This document shows positions 49,013 through 57,688 of a stretch of 64,000 nucleotides of DNA, piece by piece. Position numbers and translations under genes: made by a program. The notes below the pieces were generated by a model. It saw only the letters and a program-made list of their open reading frames with translations. It made no database searches and had not been told where the DNA came from. Source of the DNA: a virus; IMG/VR virus record IMGVR_UViG_3300042934_000619, positions 1 through 64,000 of that record. One strand, written 5' to 3'. Numbering within the stretch: the stretch's first letter is position 1; every line of letters starts with the position of its first letter.

Positions 49013-49207
49013 ATGACGGACAACCAGAAGGACAAGACGGTGCAGGAGATTCGAGAGGAAGAGCGCAAGCGCCTTGAGCGGTTCACTCGCGGCGCCGCGA
49101 GCGAGAGCGCCGCGACCGTGGTCGCGATTACCGTGGCTTCGGTCAGCTCCTCGTCTTCGTCGAGCTGCGACACCTCGTCCTCGTCGGACGGCGGATGCGC
49201 CGCCTGA
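49013..49207 (+). CDS. Small protein with Ser-run tail, 64 aa
   Basis: ATG after GGGAGAGATGAC. Charged helix (1-25), Ala/Val segment, then seven Ser in a row, C-D-T-S-S-S-S-D-G-G-C. Composition is peculiar but the ribosome-binding site is good. Unknown. Confidence 0.6.
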   Translation: MTDNQKDKTVQEIREEERKRLERFTRGAASESAATVVAITVASVSSSSSSSCDTSSSSDGGCAA

Positions 49208-49213
49208 AAAACC

Positions 49214-49238
49214 CCCGCCTTCCCTGAATGAGGGCGGG
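49214..49238 (+). terminator. Short hairpin terminator
   Basis: CCCGCC (49214-49219) with GGCGGG (49233-49238) just after the stop at 49207. Confidence 0.45.
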
Positions 49239-49421
49239 TCAGGGCAGCACCCGTCCGAGCCCCCAGCTCCTGCGGGTTGTGGTGAAACCGGCTGACGTCC
49301 CGGTGCCCGACGGCGTCATGCGTCACTGGTGGCCGTGCGTAGGTTTTCTTCCATTTCCTTACGTACGGGCCCGGGGCAACTCGGCTGACATGCCCGAGGG
49401 CGCATGCATGTCACCGTACAT

Positions 49422-49522
49422 GGGCGGGTAGCTCAATGGGCGCATGAGGAGGTGGCCACCTTCGATTGCATATGCCGATGGTAGAGCGCCGGAGGTTGCG
49501 GGTTCGAGTCCCGTCCCGTCCA
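49422..49522 (+). other. tRNA-like element with insertion in the D loop
   Basis: Perfect 7-bp acceptor (GGGCGGG with CCCGTCC, one G-T), T8 A9, D-stem strands GCTC (49431-49434) and GAGC (49484-49487), T arm (GCGGG TTCGAGT CCCGT) and A73. However, about 42 nt sit inside the D loop and the anticodon arm is missing between D stem and T arm. The 49208-49661 gap holds nothing else except hairpins. Confidence 0.45.
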
Positions 49523-49582
49523 CGCAGGGTGCGCCAGAGATGTCTGCCGTCGGGTGGACGCGCACGGAGACCCGACACCGCG

Positions 49583-49618
49583 AAGCGTCCGAACGTGTGA
49601 TCCAGTTCGGACGCTTTT
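49583..49618 (+). terminator. Rho-independent terminator
   Basis: Perfect 12-base inverted repeat (49583-49594 with 49605-49616) with TTTT, ending the tRNA-like transcript. Confidence 0.75.
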
Positions 49619-49661
49619 GCTGTATCATTCTGCATAGGCAGGCGAATGGAAAACCGGGGAA

Positions 49662-49907
49662 ATGAAGAAGATGGTTCAAGGCGCCACTATTGCTGGCGCC
49701 TTTTTCGTTCTCACTGGGTGTGTTTCCGGGGCGGTTGACGACAAGCGCGCCCCTGGAATGCCGGGGGAGAAGCAGTACGAGATACTGGTCGAGAACGACC
49801 AGCCGTACGGACCGGACAGATTCTGGCTTAAAGTCACCGAAAGAACGTGGGATAACTGCCATCTCGGTGACCAGATAGAGGACTGCCAGGTTGACGGAGC
49901 TTCTTGA
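49662..49907 (+). CDS. Small lipoprotein, 81 aa
   Basis: ATG after CGGGGAA. M-K-K-M, hydrophobic core, lipobox V-L-T-G-C at residues 16-20, then an acidic soluble part with two further Cys (C-H-L, C-Q-V). Exported and lipid-anchored on the host membrane; may act in superinfection exclusion, which is inference. Confidence 0.75.
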   Translation: MKKMVQGATIAGAFFVLTGCVSGAVDDKRAPGMPGEKQYEILVENDQPYGPDRFWLKVTERTWDNCHLGDQIEDCQVDGAS

Positions 49908-49952
49908 TCCCGAGTAGCCTCGGGATCAAGAAGGTGAAAGTGGAAGGTGACA

Positions 49953-50243
49953 ATGACGATGGATGGTCTTTTCGGTGTGTTCGATGGTGTCGATCGTGTG
50001 GCGCAGTTCAGCGACGACGAGGCGGCCGAGGAGTTCCGGCGCGAAGCGCTCGAACTCGATGTCCCCGAGTTCTTCCGCCGACCGGCGTACGATGACCTCC
50101 AGGTCTACGAGGTCCCACAGGGTTACGATGTGCTGCACCGCCTGCTCCTGGGACTCCGACGGTCGCGGAACCAGGATCTCGCGGTGACGGCGGCCCTGAC
50201 CAGGCTGAACCGGGAGCGGAGGGCGGCGGACCGTGACGCGTGA
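49953..50243 (+). CDS. Hypothetical helical protein, 96 aa
   Basis: ATG after GAAGGTGACA (a second ATG two codons later is possible). Acidic and helical. Overlaps the next gene by 11 bases. Confidence 0.7.
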   Translation: MTMDGLFGVFDGVDRVAQFSDDEAAEEFRREALELDVPEFFRRPAYDDLQVYEVPQGYDVLHRLLLGLRRSRNQDLAVTAALTRLNRERRAADRDA

Positions 50244-50454
50244 GTGTGACAACGATGACTGTGACTACGAGACGTACGTCAACGACGACGGACGCCCCCG
50301 AGTCCGGTGGATTCACGTGGAGGGATGTGAGGGTCCTGTGCCCTTCGATGAACTTCGTGAAGAGAATGCGCCAAGGGACAGCTTCCTCGCCTACTTGGAG
50401 GCGCGCATGCCGGGAATCCGTAGCGTCAAGGGACCTGAGTTGACGGAAAGTTGA
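50233..50454 (+). CDS. Hypothetical protein, 73 aa
   Basis: GTG start inside the preceding gene. C-D-N-D-D-C-D and C-E-G may bind metal. Unknown. The next 170 bases hold an inverted repeat (CTGTTC/GAACAG near 50463) but no gene. Confidence 0.6.
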   Translation: MTRECDNDDCDYETYVNDDGRPRVRWIHVEGCEGPVPFDELREENAPRDSFLAYLEARMPGIRSVKGPELTES

Positions 50455-50627
50455 CGGCGCTGTTCGTTGAACAGTGTTCCACAGGTGATCGTTTGTAAGG
50501 TGCAACCTGTCTGTTACTGTTCGGTCAGAAGGAGAAAAGAAGCGCCAGGAACTCACCGTTCGCCCCGCATCGTGTCGGGTAATCGGGAGGAAGCCGGAAA
50601 GCGCCTGGAGAAGGAGAAGGAAGACTG

Positions 50628-51185
50628 ATGACAGTGACCAATGAGAACGAACCGGGCGCAGCGCGGAAGATCGTTGTGAGAGACCAGGTGGGTCCCCTTG
50701 AGTTCTACGGGGAACTCGTCGCCGACCTCTCCTGGACCAACGTCGAAGCGGAACAGTACGGACACCATCGGTGGACGAACCTCACGCTGTACCGCGTCCT
50801 GCAAGACGGCTCGGCGTACGCGTACGCACTCCAGGTCGTAGGCCGGAGCGTGATGTACCACCGGGCCGGTGGGGATTGCAAGAGCGGCCAGCCACGCACG
50901 GTGGCGTCGCTGAAGGGTGACAGCAGGCGGTGGGACGAGCTTAAGGTCTGCCCGAAATGCTACCCGGAGGATCTTGAGGACATGACGCCGACCACCGTGG
51001 TCTTCGTGGAGGAAGACATCCCGACCCTCTTCCGGTGCGTCGATGCCTCGGAGGTGGTCAAGGTTCTGCATGGCCGGAGCAGGAGGGAGCGAGGCAGCAA
51101 CGGGCTCAGTCTGAAGCTGCTCCAGATCTCCTCGGAGCGTGACGAGGAGATCGCGAAGGTACTTCGTCAGGCGCGGAGTCTCTGA
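50628..51185 (+). CDS. Hypothetical protein, 185 aa
   Basis: ATG after GAAGGAGAAGGAAGACTG. N-terminal half strand-rich; C-K-S-G-Q-P and C-P-K-C-Y may bind zinc. C-terminal helix. Unknown. Confidence 0.75.
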   Translation: MTVTNENEPGAARKIVVRDQVGPLEFYGELVADLSWTNVEAEQYGHHRWTNLTLYRVLQDGSAYAYALQVVGRSVMYHRAGGDCKSGQPRTVASLKGDSRRWDELKVCPKCYPEDLEDMTPTTVVFVEEDIPTLFRCVDASEVVKVLHGRSRRERGSNGLSLKLLQISSERDEEIAKVLRQARSL

Positions 51186-51237
51186 GGGGTTACATCCTCG
51201 GACTCCGGGAACCCGTGCAGTAGCCCATCCCGAAGCG

Positions 51238-51278
51238 CCGCCCGTCGAGCATCCCCCCGCTCGACGGGCGGTCCTCAT
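51238..51278 (+). terminator. Strong hairpin terminator
   Basis: Perfect 13-base inverted repeat (51238-51250 with 51259-51271), then TCCTCATTT. Confidence 0.65.
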
Positions 51279-51290
51279 TTCCGGCCCAGG

Positions 51291-51319
51291 TTGACAGGTC
51301 GGGTTGACGAACGTATAAT
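51291..51319 (+). promoter_or_regulatory. Consensus sigma-70 promoter of the DNA polymerase operon
   Basis: TTGACA (51291-51296), 17-base spacer, TATAAT (51314-51319): a perfect match to both hexamers and to optimal spacing. It lies right after a terminator and 58 bases before the polymerase start, and probably drives the whole 51.4-59.4 kb replication operon. Confidence 0.85.
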
Positions 51320-51376
51320 CTCCCATCCGGCGAGATCCGGTGTTATCTTCCTGCTCTGAGGCAGGAAGGCAGACAT

Positions 51377-53158
51377 GTGACATCACCACTCGCTGACGTA
51401 AGCCTTCACCTCGTCGAGAGCATCGACGACGCGATGGCGCTCAAGCGGTGGCTTGGTGAACGACACGACGGCATCGTTGCGTTCGACACCGAGTCCGGAG
51501 GGCTTTCGCCCTGGAAGACTGAACTGCGCATGGTTCAGTTCGGAGACAAGCGGACCGGCTGGGCTGTCCCCTGGGAGCGATGGGGCGGTGTCGCCCTGGA
51601 GATCTTCCAGTCCTACGAGGGTGAGTGGGCCGCCCACAACGGCATCCATGACTGGAAGTTCCTCTCCGTCAAGGCCGGGTACGACGTGCCGTGGGAGCGG
51701 ATGCACGACACGCTCACCATGGCCCGAATAGATGACCCCTCCCGGGCCAACGGCCTGAAGCCGCTGGGCAGTTCGCTGATCGACCGGCGTGCCGTCGCCG
51801 GGCAGAAGGCCCTCGACGAGGGCATGGCGGCGAACAAGTGGAACTGGGCTACGGTGCCCATCAACTACCCGCCGTACTGGATCTACAGTGCGCTCGATCC
51901 CGTGATCACGTCGCACCTGCATGACCACCTGGCCCCACGGGTCCTCGCCTCCGCGCCGGAGGCGTACGACCTGGAGCGCGCGGCCAACCGGATCTGCACC
52001 AAGATGATGATGAAGGGGATGCAGCTCGACGTCCCCTACGTCGAGCGGGCCATCGCGACGTACGAGGAGACCAGCGGCAAGATCCGGGACTGGCTGATCA
52101 AGGCTCATCAGATCACGAGCCCCGTGTCCGCCGGGCAGATCCGCCGGGCCTTCGAACGTCTCGGGCAGGACGTCCTGTTCTGGACGAGGACCGGCCAGCC
52201 GCAGTTCACCAAGGCGACCCTCGGCTTCTACGTGGAGCAGGGGCAGAACGATGCCGTCAAGCAGCTGGCCAAGTACCTGCTCGCCGTCCGCAAGGCCGAC
52301 AAGTTCCCGCGCGACTACCTGCACAAGTTCCTCAACCTGCGGGACGCCGGGGACATCCTGCGGATGAACATCAACGTCATGGGCGCGATCACCAGTCGCA
52401 TGTCCGTGTCGGAACCACCGCTCCAACAGCTCTCCCGTGACGAGGCGATGATCCGGGGGTCGTTCGTTCCGCGCGACGGGCTGGTCCTTCTCTCGTGCGA
52501 CCTCGACCAGATCGAACTGCGGATGATCGCCGACGCCTCGGCCGACGAAGGACTCATCCGGGCGATCCATGAGGCCGACGCCACCGGCACCAACGTGTTC
52601 CTCGTCATCGGCCGTGAGATGTACGGCGAGAAGATCACGAAGAAGGATCCGCGCTATACCTCACTGAAGGCGTTTGTGTACGCCCGTGCGTATGGCGCCG
52701 GGCCGGAGGAACTCGCGGAGACGGCTGGCATCCCTATCGAGACCGTGGTCCACATCGAGACCCTGTTCAACGAGAACTTCCCCGGCATGCGCCGGATCTC
52801 GGACGAGCTGATCAGCGCGGCCAGGCAGATGCGCGCACGAGGTGAACGAGCCGGTGTCCGGCTGAAGTCGGGCCGCTTCATCCCGCTCAAGCAGGGCAAG
52901 GACTACACCGCCCTGAACTACAAGACGCAGGGACCGGCCGCCGAGTACATGAAGCGCTCGCTCGTGAACCTCGACGCGTCCGGCCTCGGGGACAACCTGC
53001 TCCTCCCGATCCACGACGAAGTCCTCCTCGAAGCTCCGGCGTCGGAAGCCGAGGAAGTCCTGAAGGTCGTTGAGGAGTGCATGACAGACCGCGAGAACTA
53101 CGCGGTTCCTCTGACGGCGGGCGGTTCGATCCTGCCGGAACGGTGGGTGAAGACGTGA
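51377..53158 (+). CDS. Family A DNA polymerase with 3'-5' exonuclease, 593 aa
   Basis: Phage replicative polymerase, T7/Pol I type. Exonuclease domain at about 30-190 with F-D-T-E-S-G-G (D37, E39), H-N-G-I-H-D-W, and Y-S-A-L-D-P. Polymerase domain from about 200: motif A L-S-C-D-L-D-Q-I-E-L-R near 374, motif B helix R-Y-T-S-L-K-A-F-V-Y-A-R-A-Y-G, motif C I-H-D-E-V near 548. No 5'-3' exonuclease domain. GTG start after GCAGGAAGGCAGACAT. Confidence 0.93.
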   Translation: MTSPLADVSLHLVESIDDAMALKRWLGERHDGIVAFDTESGGLSPWKTELRMVQFGDKRTGWAVPWERWGGVALEIFQSYEGEWAAHNGIHDWKFLSVKAGYDVPWERMHDTLTMARIDDPSRANGLKPLGSSLIDRRAVAGQKALDEGMAANKWNWATVPINYPPYWIYSALDPVITSHLHDHLAPRVLASAPEAYDLERAANRICTKMMMKGMQLDVPYVERAIATYEETSGKIRDWLIKAHQITSPVSAGQIRRAFERLGQDVLFWTRTGQPQFTKATLGFYVEQGQNDAVKQLAKYLLAVRKADKFPRDYLHKFLNLRDAGDILRMNINVMGAITSRMSVSEPPLQQLSRDEAMIRGSFVPRDGLVLLSCDLDQIELRMIADASADEGLIRAIHEADATGTNVFLVIGREMYGEKITKKDPRYTSLKAFVYARAYGAGPEELAETAGIPIETVVHIETLFNENFPGMRRISDELISAARQMRARGERAGVRLKSGRFIPLKQGKDYTALNYKTQGPAAEYMKRSLVNLDASGLGDNLLLPIHDEVLLEAPASEAEEVLKVVEECMTDRENYAVPLTAGGSILPERWVKT

Positions 53159-53424
53159 CCCGGATCCTCAGGTACATCGTCCCGGTCGATGACGAGTGGC
53201 ACACCGTCTACACCGCCGGGCGCCCACTTCATGTCGCCTGCCGATCCGCCGACGTGGTGGAGTTCTGGGCATGGGAGTCAGCAACGGAACTCCCCACGGA
53301 GTACCGGGTCTACGGCACCGGACACCCGGTCGAGCCCGGCGCAACGTATGTTGGTACAGCACTTACTCCCGGAGGTCACCTGGTCTGGCACCTGGTGACG
53401 CGCGTGGCAGGAGGATCGTCGTGA
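53155..53424 (+). CDS. Hypothetical protein, 89 aa
   Basis: GTGA overlap with the polymerase gene. Strand-rich (L-R-Y-I-V-P-V, H-V-A-C-R). Small proteins of this type often follow phage polymerase genes; function unknown. Overlaps the next gene by 4 bases. Confidence 0.75.
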   Translation: MTRILRYIVPVDDEWHTVYTAGRPLHVACRSADVVEFWAWESATELPTEYRVYGTGHPVEPGATYVGTALTPGGHLVWHLVTRVAGGSS

Positions 53425-53906
53425 GCGAAGAGCGGAACCTCGTCGTCTGGGCTGACCCCGGTCTCATGACCGGCCTGGCCTGGTATGACGTCGCGGCGGG
53501 AGACTTCCAGTCGGGCCAGTACGGACCCGACGACCTCGTGCGCAAGCTCGACCAGCTTGGCGCCGTCCATGCCGCTCGCATGGTGCTGGGGTATGAGAAG
53601 TTCATCGCCACGTCCGGTGGCGCGAGGACCAGTTCGTCTTCGCACTCGCAGCGAGCGATCAGGGTTCTCGACGACTGGGCGTACGGATCCCAGGTGCCGG
53701 TGCTCCGGTCGCAACCGTCGTCAGCTCGCAACCTCGGACAGGTCGTGTGGCTTCGTCGGCTCGGCTGGTACAAGCCCGGCAAGGGGCACGCAAATGACGC
53801 CGCTCAGCACCTTCTTGCGGATCTGCTCAAGCGTCAGCCCATGCCACACGCGATACGAGCGAAGCTCTTCCCGGGATACACAGCGCGTGGTAACCTCGCC
53901 ACCTGA
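53421..53906 (+). CDS. RuvC-like Holliday junction resolvase, 161 aa
   Basis: RNase H-fold pattern: first strand V-V-W-A-D-P-G-L-M-T-G-L-A-W with the catalytic Asp, then M-V-L-G-Y-E-K-F with Glu, and C-terminal H-A-N-D-A-A-Q-H-L-L supplying His and Asp. Length matches phage RuvC-like resolvases that process branched replication or packaging intermediates. GTG after CAGGAGGATCGTC. Confidence 0.8.
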   Translation: MSEERNLVVWADPGLMTGLAWYDVAAGDFQSGQYGPDDLVRKLDQLGAVHAARMVLGYEKFIATSGGARTSSSSHSQRAIRVLDDWAYGSQVPVLRSQPSSARNLGQVVWLRRLGWYKPGKGHANDAAQHLLADLLKRQPMPHAIRAKLFPGYTARGNLAT

Positions 53907-53957
53907 GCAAACAAGCAGCTCAGAGCGCTCTTCAAGCGCAGCACACAGGGAGATGGT

Positions 53958-54287
53958 GTGCCTGTCGCTGAGATAGTTGACGGAAGAGTCGCAATCCGTA
54001 CGCAGTACCACGAACGTCACCTGGTTCAACAGGTCCCCGGAGCACGCTATGACAAGCGCGGGGGATACTGGACGGCGCCGCTCAGTTGGCCGACATGTGT
54101 GGTCCTTCGTGGTCTCTTCGGAGAGCGACTAGAAATCGGTACCGACCTCGCCGAGTGGTCTTGGCGGATTTACAGGGCGAGGATCGGTCCCGCACTCCAA
54201 CTCAGACACGCAATGGAGTTGTCCCCGGACGACCCCGTGGCAAAGATCATCGACCTCGTGGAATCACGCATGGAAGGCGGCGGATGA
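53958..54287 (+). CDS. Small protein upstream of SNF2 helicase, HARP-like, 109 aa
   Basis: GTG start, weak ribosome-binding site (GGGAGATG). Y-D-K-R-G-G-Y-W-T-A-P-L-S and the following helix recall the substrate-recognition (HARP-type) N-terminal domain found fused to SNF2 helicases such as SMARCAL1-like and phage versions. Here it is a separate gene overlapping the helicase by 4 bases, so the two proteins probably act as a pair. Confidence 0.65.
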   Translation: MPVAEIVDGRVAIRTQYHERHLVQQVPGARYDKRGGYWTAPLSWPTCVVLRGLFGERLEIGTDLAEWSWRIYRARIGPALQLRHAMELSPDDPVAKIIDLVESRMEGGG

Positions 54288-55795
54288 AGCTCCTCGGCTA
54301 CCAGCGTTCTGGTGTCGCATTCCTTGTCAAGAGTCGACGGGCTCTGCTCGCCGATCCTCCGGGTACCGGCAAGACGGCACAACTGATCCGCACCTTGCAG
54401 GTGTTGCAGGAACTGGGCGAGAACCCCTTTCCGGCTCTCGTAGTCTGTCCGAACAGCCTGAAGCTGTCAACCTGGGCTCGCGAACTGTCAACCTGGGCTC
54501 CGGAAGTCACGTACCAGGTGGTGGATGGCAACGCGACCCAGCGTCGGAAGCAACTCGCCTCCGAAGCGCAGGTGTTCATCCTGAACTGGGAAGCCGTCAG
54601 GCTCCACTCCCGGCTCGCCGGGTACGGAACCATCGCGCTCAAGGACAAGGAGAAGGAGCCCAAGGAGCTGAACAAGCTCGGGCTCCGGACCGTCATCCTC
54701 GACGAGGCGCACAAGGCCAAGGACCCGAACGCCTCGCAGACCCGCGCAGTATGGGCGGTCCTGCACGACGCCGAGTTCCGGTACCTCGCGTCCGGTACGC
54801 CGGTGGCTCAGCACGTCGGAGACCTGTGGTCCCTGCTTCACGGCATCGACCCCGTGTGGTTCCCGGCCAAGACGAAATACCTCGACTACTTCGCCGACAT
54901 TTCCCTCAATCACTTCGGCGCCCTCGAAGTTCACGGCCTCAAGCCGGAACATCGCGACGAGTTCTTCCGCATCGTCGACCCGTTGATGCGACGGATCCCG
55001 AAGGAAGCAGCTCTCCCCCAGCTGCCCCCCGTCCTTCCGGTACAGATCCGGCATACGGTCATGTCGGCGAAGCAGAAGAAGTCGTACGACGAGATGGAGC
55101 GCGACATGGTCGCGCAGCTTGACGATCTCGTCGTGGCGCCGAACCCCCTCAGTCAGCTGATCCGGCTGAAGCAGTTCGCAGCCGCGTGCGGGGAGACGTC
55201 GCCGGGGGTCCGGCGGGAGAAGCAGCAGTTCTGGGAGAACGGCGAACTGGTCGAGAGGATCGTCGAGGTTCCGACGATCAACGTGAAGCTGCTCGCCCCC
55301 TCGGGGAAGGTGGACGACCTCGTCGACCTGCTCGACGAGATGGGAGACGACGAGCCCCTCGTCGTGGCCGCCGTCTCCCGGCAGCTGATCGAGCTGGCGG
55401 CCGAGAAGCTGACCAAGCTCAAGATCTCCCACGGCCTGATCACCGGCGCGCAGTCGCAGTACGAGCGCGACCAGGCGGTACAGCGGTTCCAGAACGGACA
55501 GATCCGCGTGGTCCTGCTGACGCTCGGAGCCGGAGCCGAAGGGATCACCCTCACCCGGTCCCGGACGATGCTCTTCATGCAGGAGAGCGACTCCGAGATC
55601 CAGAACCAGCAGGCCCGTGATCGGGTCCACCGCATCGGATCCGAGCGGCACGACGCGATCCGGATCATCAAGCAGGTCGCCCCCGGCACCGTCGAGGAAC
55701 GCCAGGAAGAACTGCTGGCCACCAAGAAGATCCGCATGGAAGAGGTCGTTCGCGACCGCGAGACGTTGGCGAAGCTCCTGGGAGTCGCAGCATGA
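54284..55795 (+). CDS. SNF2-family DNA helicase, 503 aa
   Basis: ATP-driven DNA translocase. Motif I L-A-D-P-P-G-T-G-K-T near residue 27, motif II I-L-D-E-A-H-K-A-K near 140, motif III A-S-G-T-P, then the second RecA domain with L-T-L-G-A-G-A-E-G-I-T-L (motif V) and Q-A-R-D-R-V-H-R-I-G (motif VI). Typical of compact phage SNF2 proteins. Likely remodels forks or recombination intermediates. ATGA overlap. Confidence 0.9.
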   Translation: MKLLGYQRSGVAFLVKSRRALLADPPGTGKTAQLIRTLQVLQELGENPFPALVVCPNSLKLSTWARELSTWAPEVTYQVVDGNATQRRKQLASEAQVFILNWEAVRLHSRLAGYGTIALKDKEKEPKELNKLGLRTVILDEAHKAKDPNASQTRAVWAVLHDAEFRYLASGTPVAQHVGDLWSLLHGIDPVWFPAKTKYLDYFADISLNHFGALEVHGLKPEHRDEFFRIVDPLMRRIPKEAALPQLPPVLPVQIRHTVMSAKQKKSYDEMERDMVAQLDDLVVAPNPLSQLIRLKQFAAACGETSPGVRREKQQFWENGELVERIVEVPTINVKLLAPSGKVDDLVDLLDEMGDDEPLVVAAVSRQLIELAAEKLTKLKISHGLITGAQSQYERDQAVQRFQNGQIRVVLLTLGAGAEGITLTRSRTMLFMQESDSEIQNQQARDRVHRIGSERHDAIRIIKQVAPGTVEERQEELLATKKIRMEEVVRDRETLAKLLGVAA

Positions 55796-56022
55796 ATGCA
55801 CTGAATGAGGTCGAGCGGCTCCTGTACACCACGGAGGAAGCCGCCGCCGCGCTCGGGATCGGGGTCACCAAGGCCAAGGAGCTGATCCGCGAAGGTGACC
55901 TGCGCAGCGTGAAGATCGGTACGCTCCGCCGGATCCCGGTCAGCGCCCTCAAGGAGTACGTGAGCCTGCTGCACCTTGAGCAGGCGGTCGGTGCCCCTGT
56001 GCTGAAGGCGGAAGCCGCATGA
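55792..56022 (+). CDS. Excisionase/MerR-type HTH protein, 76 aa
   Basis: L-Y-T-T-E-E-A-A-A-A-L-G-I-G-V-T-K-A-K-E-L-I with G-D-L-R-S-V-K-I-G-T-L-R-R-I-P is the HTH_17 DNA-binding domain used by Xis and plasmid regulators. No integrase here, so more likely a regulator or replication accessory. ATGA overlaps at both ends. Confidence 0.8.
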   Translation: MNALNEVERLLYTTEEAAAALGIGVTKAKELIREGDLRSVKIGTLRRIPVSALKEYVSLLHLEQAVGAPVLKAEAA

Positions 56023-56240
56023 CGGCGCAAGGTATGCACCCTCCGGCGACCAGGCGGTGCCAGATCTACGTGGACGCCAGCGGTGACGGATCCGATCTGC
56101 ATCGGTGCATCAACGAAGGCACGCACTGGGAGGAGTGGCCGGGTTGTGGCTGCGCCGACGAGGACGAGGGCATGTGCGCCGAAGATTTCTTCACCTGGGA
56201 GTGCGGCGGCCCTCATCGCCTCCACGGAGGAACGGTATGA
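56019..56240 (+). CDS. Cys-rich hypothetical protein, 73 aa
   Basis: ATGA overlap. C-Q-I, C-I, C-G-C, C-A-E, C-G-G-P-H-R: probably metal binding. Acidic. Confidence 0.7.
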   Translation: MTAQGMHPPATRRCQIYVDASGDGSDLHRCINEGTHWEEWPGCGCADEDEGMCAEDFFTWECGGPHRLHGGTV

Positions 56241-56398
56241 GCGAGTCGGGCGACCCCCTGGTCGGCATGGACGAAGGCGCCGTCACCCAGCACGAGCTGT
56301 ACATGTCGTGGGTACGTGCGGGATTCACCCCGGACCAGGCGCTGGACCTGGTGAAGACGGTGATCAGCGAGATCTTCCGGAGGAACGATGAGGAATGA
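56237..56398 (+). CDS. Hypothetical protein, 53 aa
   Basis: ATG after ACGGAGGAACGGT. Helical with a F-T-P-D-Q-A-L-D-L-V-K motif. Overlaps the next gene by 11 bases. Confidence 0.65.
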   Translation: MSESGDPLVGMDEGAVTQHELYMSWVRAGFTPDQALDLVKTVISEIFRRNDEE

Positions 56399-56723
56399 GC
56401 CCTACGAGGTGTCGGAGCGGGCGGCGATCCGTATCCGTGCCTTCCGGAAGACGCGCCGCATCAGTGCCGAACTGCTGGCGGAGAAGCTGACCAAGGCCGG
56501 ATACCCGATCACCCGCAGTGCGCTGGCGAACTTCGAGAACGGGCGGTTCCGTACTGTCCCGCTCGATCTGGTCGTGGCCGCGATGAAGGTCTTCGAGGTC
56601 GGCTTCGGGACGTTCATGCAGGGCCCGCTGTGCGGTACCTGCGCGGACAAGCCGCCGCTCGGCTTCGGCTGCCAGACGTGCAAGCGCACCATGACGGAAC
56701 GCGGGGAGCTGGTGGCGTGCTGA
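56388..56723 (+). CDS. HTH regulator with zinc ribbon, 111 aa
   Basis: ATG after CCGGAGGAACG. XRE-like HTH at residues 10-65 (I-R-A-F-R-K-T-R-R-I-S-A-E-L-L, A-L-A-N-F-E-N-G-R), then C-terminal C-G-T-C...C-Q-T-C. Possibly controls the replication operon or helps its neighbours. Confidence 0.75.
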   Translation: MRNEPYEVSERAAIRIRAFRKTRRISAELLAEKLTKAGYPITRSALANFENGRFRTVPLDLVVAAMKVFEVGFGTFMQGPLCGTCADKPPLGFGCQTCKRTMTERGELVAC

Positions 56724-57688
56724 AGGTCAGCCCGTCGGAGATCGCCAAGTTCAGGCGGTGCCGCCGGAGTTGGGCCCTCACGTACCACTACCGGTGGGGG
56801 CTGAACCCGCTGACGGCACCGGTGACCGGAGCCGCGCAGTTGGGAACGCGTATCCATGCCGCGCTGGAGGCGTACTACGGGTACGACATCGACCCGTGCT
56901 CGGCGATCGGGATCATCTACGACTTCGAGCGGGACCGGCGACCGGACGCGGCAGCGGAGCTGACGGCCGAACAGGACTGGGCCATGATCATGGTCTCCGG
57001 GTACCTGGACTGGGCCGCCGAGACAGGTATCGACGAGGAGTACGACGCGGTCACCGTCGAGCGTGCCGTCGAGGTGCCGATCCTGCTGTCCAGCGGCGAG
57101 ATGGCCATCGTCACCGGCAAGCTCGACCAGATCGTCAGGCGGCGGATGGACGGCGCACTGTGCGTACGCGACTGGAAGACCGTCGCATCCCTGCACAAGG
57201 CCGACCTCCTCGTGCTCGACGAGCAGATGCGTATCTACTCGGCCCTGTTGTCGATCGCCTCCGACGGGATGCGGGTGGACGGCGCCATCTACGCCATGCT
57301 GCTCCGCTCCAAGCGGACGGCGCGAGCCAACGGACCGTTCTACGAGCAGGTGCACATCGGCTACAACGGGGCCGACCACAACAGCATGATGATGCGTCTG
57401 CGCGGTGTCCTCGATGACATGGACCGGGTGACCCGACAGCTGAATCAGGGAGTCGTCGACCACAGGGTGGCGGCGTATCCGAACCCGATGACGGACCGCT
57501 GCAAGTGGGACTGCTCCTTCACTCACGTCTGTCCGCTGTTCGACGACGGCTCCCGTGCCGACGCGGCGATGCGTGCGAACTACATACAGCTCGACCCCTA
57601 CCACTACCGCAACAACGACCTGATCGACACGGTGAAGGCGGCGTTCGGCGTGACCTCTCCCGTGATCGGGGAGGGCTCCGATGGCTGA
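56717..57688 (+). CDS. Cas4/RecB-family PD-(D/E)XK exonuclease, 323 aa
   Basis: GTG overlapping the previous gene. Iron-sulfur Cys set of Cas4/AddB type: C15 and a C-terminal C-K-W-D-C-S-F-T-H-V-C. Nuclease core T-G-K-L-D-Q-I-V and V-R-D-W-K-T-V (Asp and Lys of the PD-(D/E)XK site). Phage members prepare ends for single-strand annealing recombination with the Sak4-like ATPase and SSB that follow. Overlaps the next gene by 8 bases. Confidence 0.88.
   Translation: MLKVSPSEIAKFRRCRRSWALTYHYRWGLNPLTAPVTGAAQLGTRIHAALEAYYGYDIDPCSAIGIIYDFERDRRPDAAAELTAEQDWAMIMVSGYLDWAAETGIDEEYDAVTVERAVEVPILLSSGEMAIVTGKLDQIVRRRMDGALCVRDWKTVASLHKADLLVLDEQMRIYSALLSIASDGMRVDGAIYAMLLRSKRTARANGPFYEQVHIGYNGADHNSMMMRLRGVLDDMDRVTRQLNQGVVDHRVAAYPNPMTDRCKWDCSFTHVCPLFDDGSRADAAMRANYIQLDPYHYRNNDLIDTVKAAFGVTSPVIGEGSDG

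Noticed and set aside
55792-56022. Excisionase of a prophage
   Set aside because: The HTH fold fits, but its place inside a replication operon without integrase makes a regulator or accessory factor more likely.
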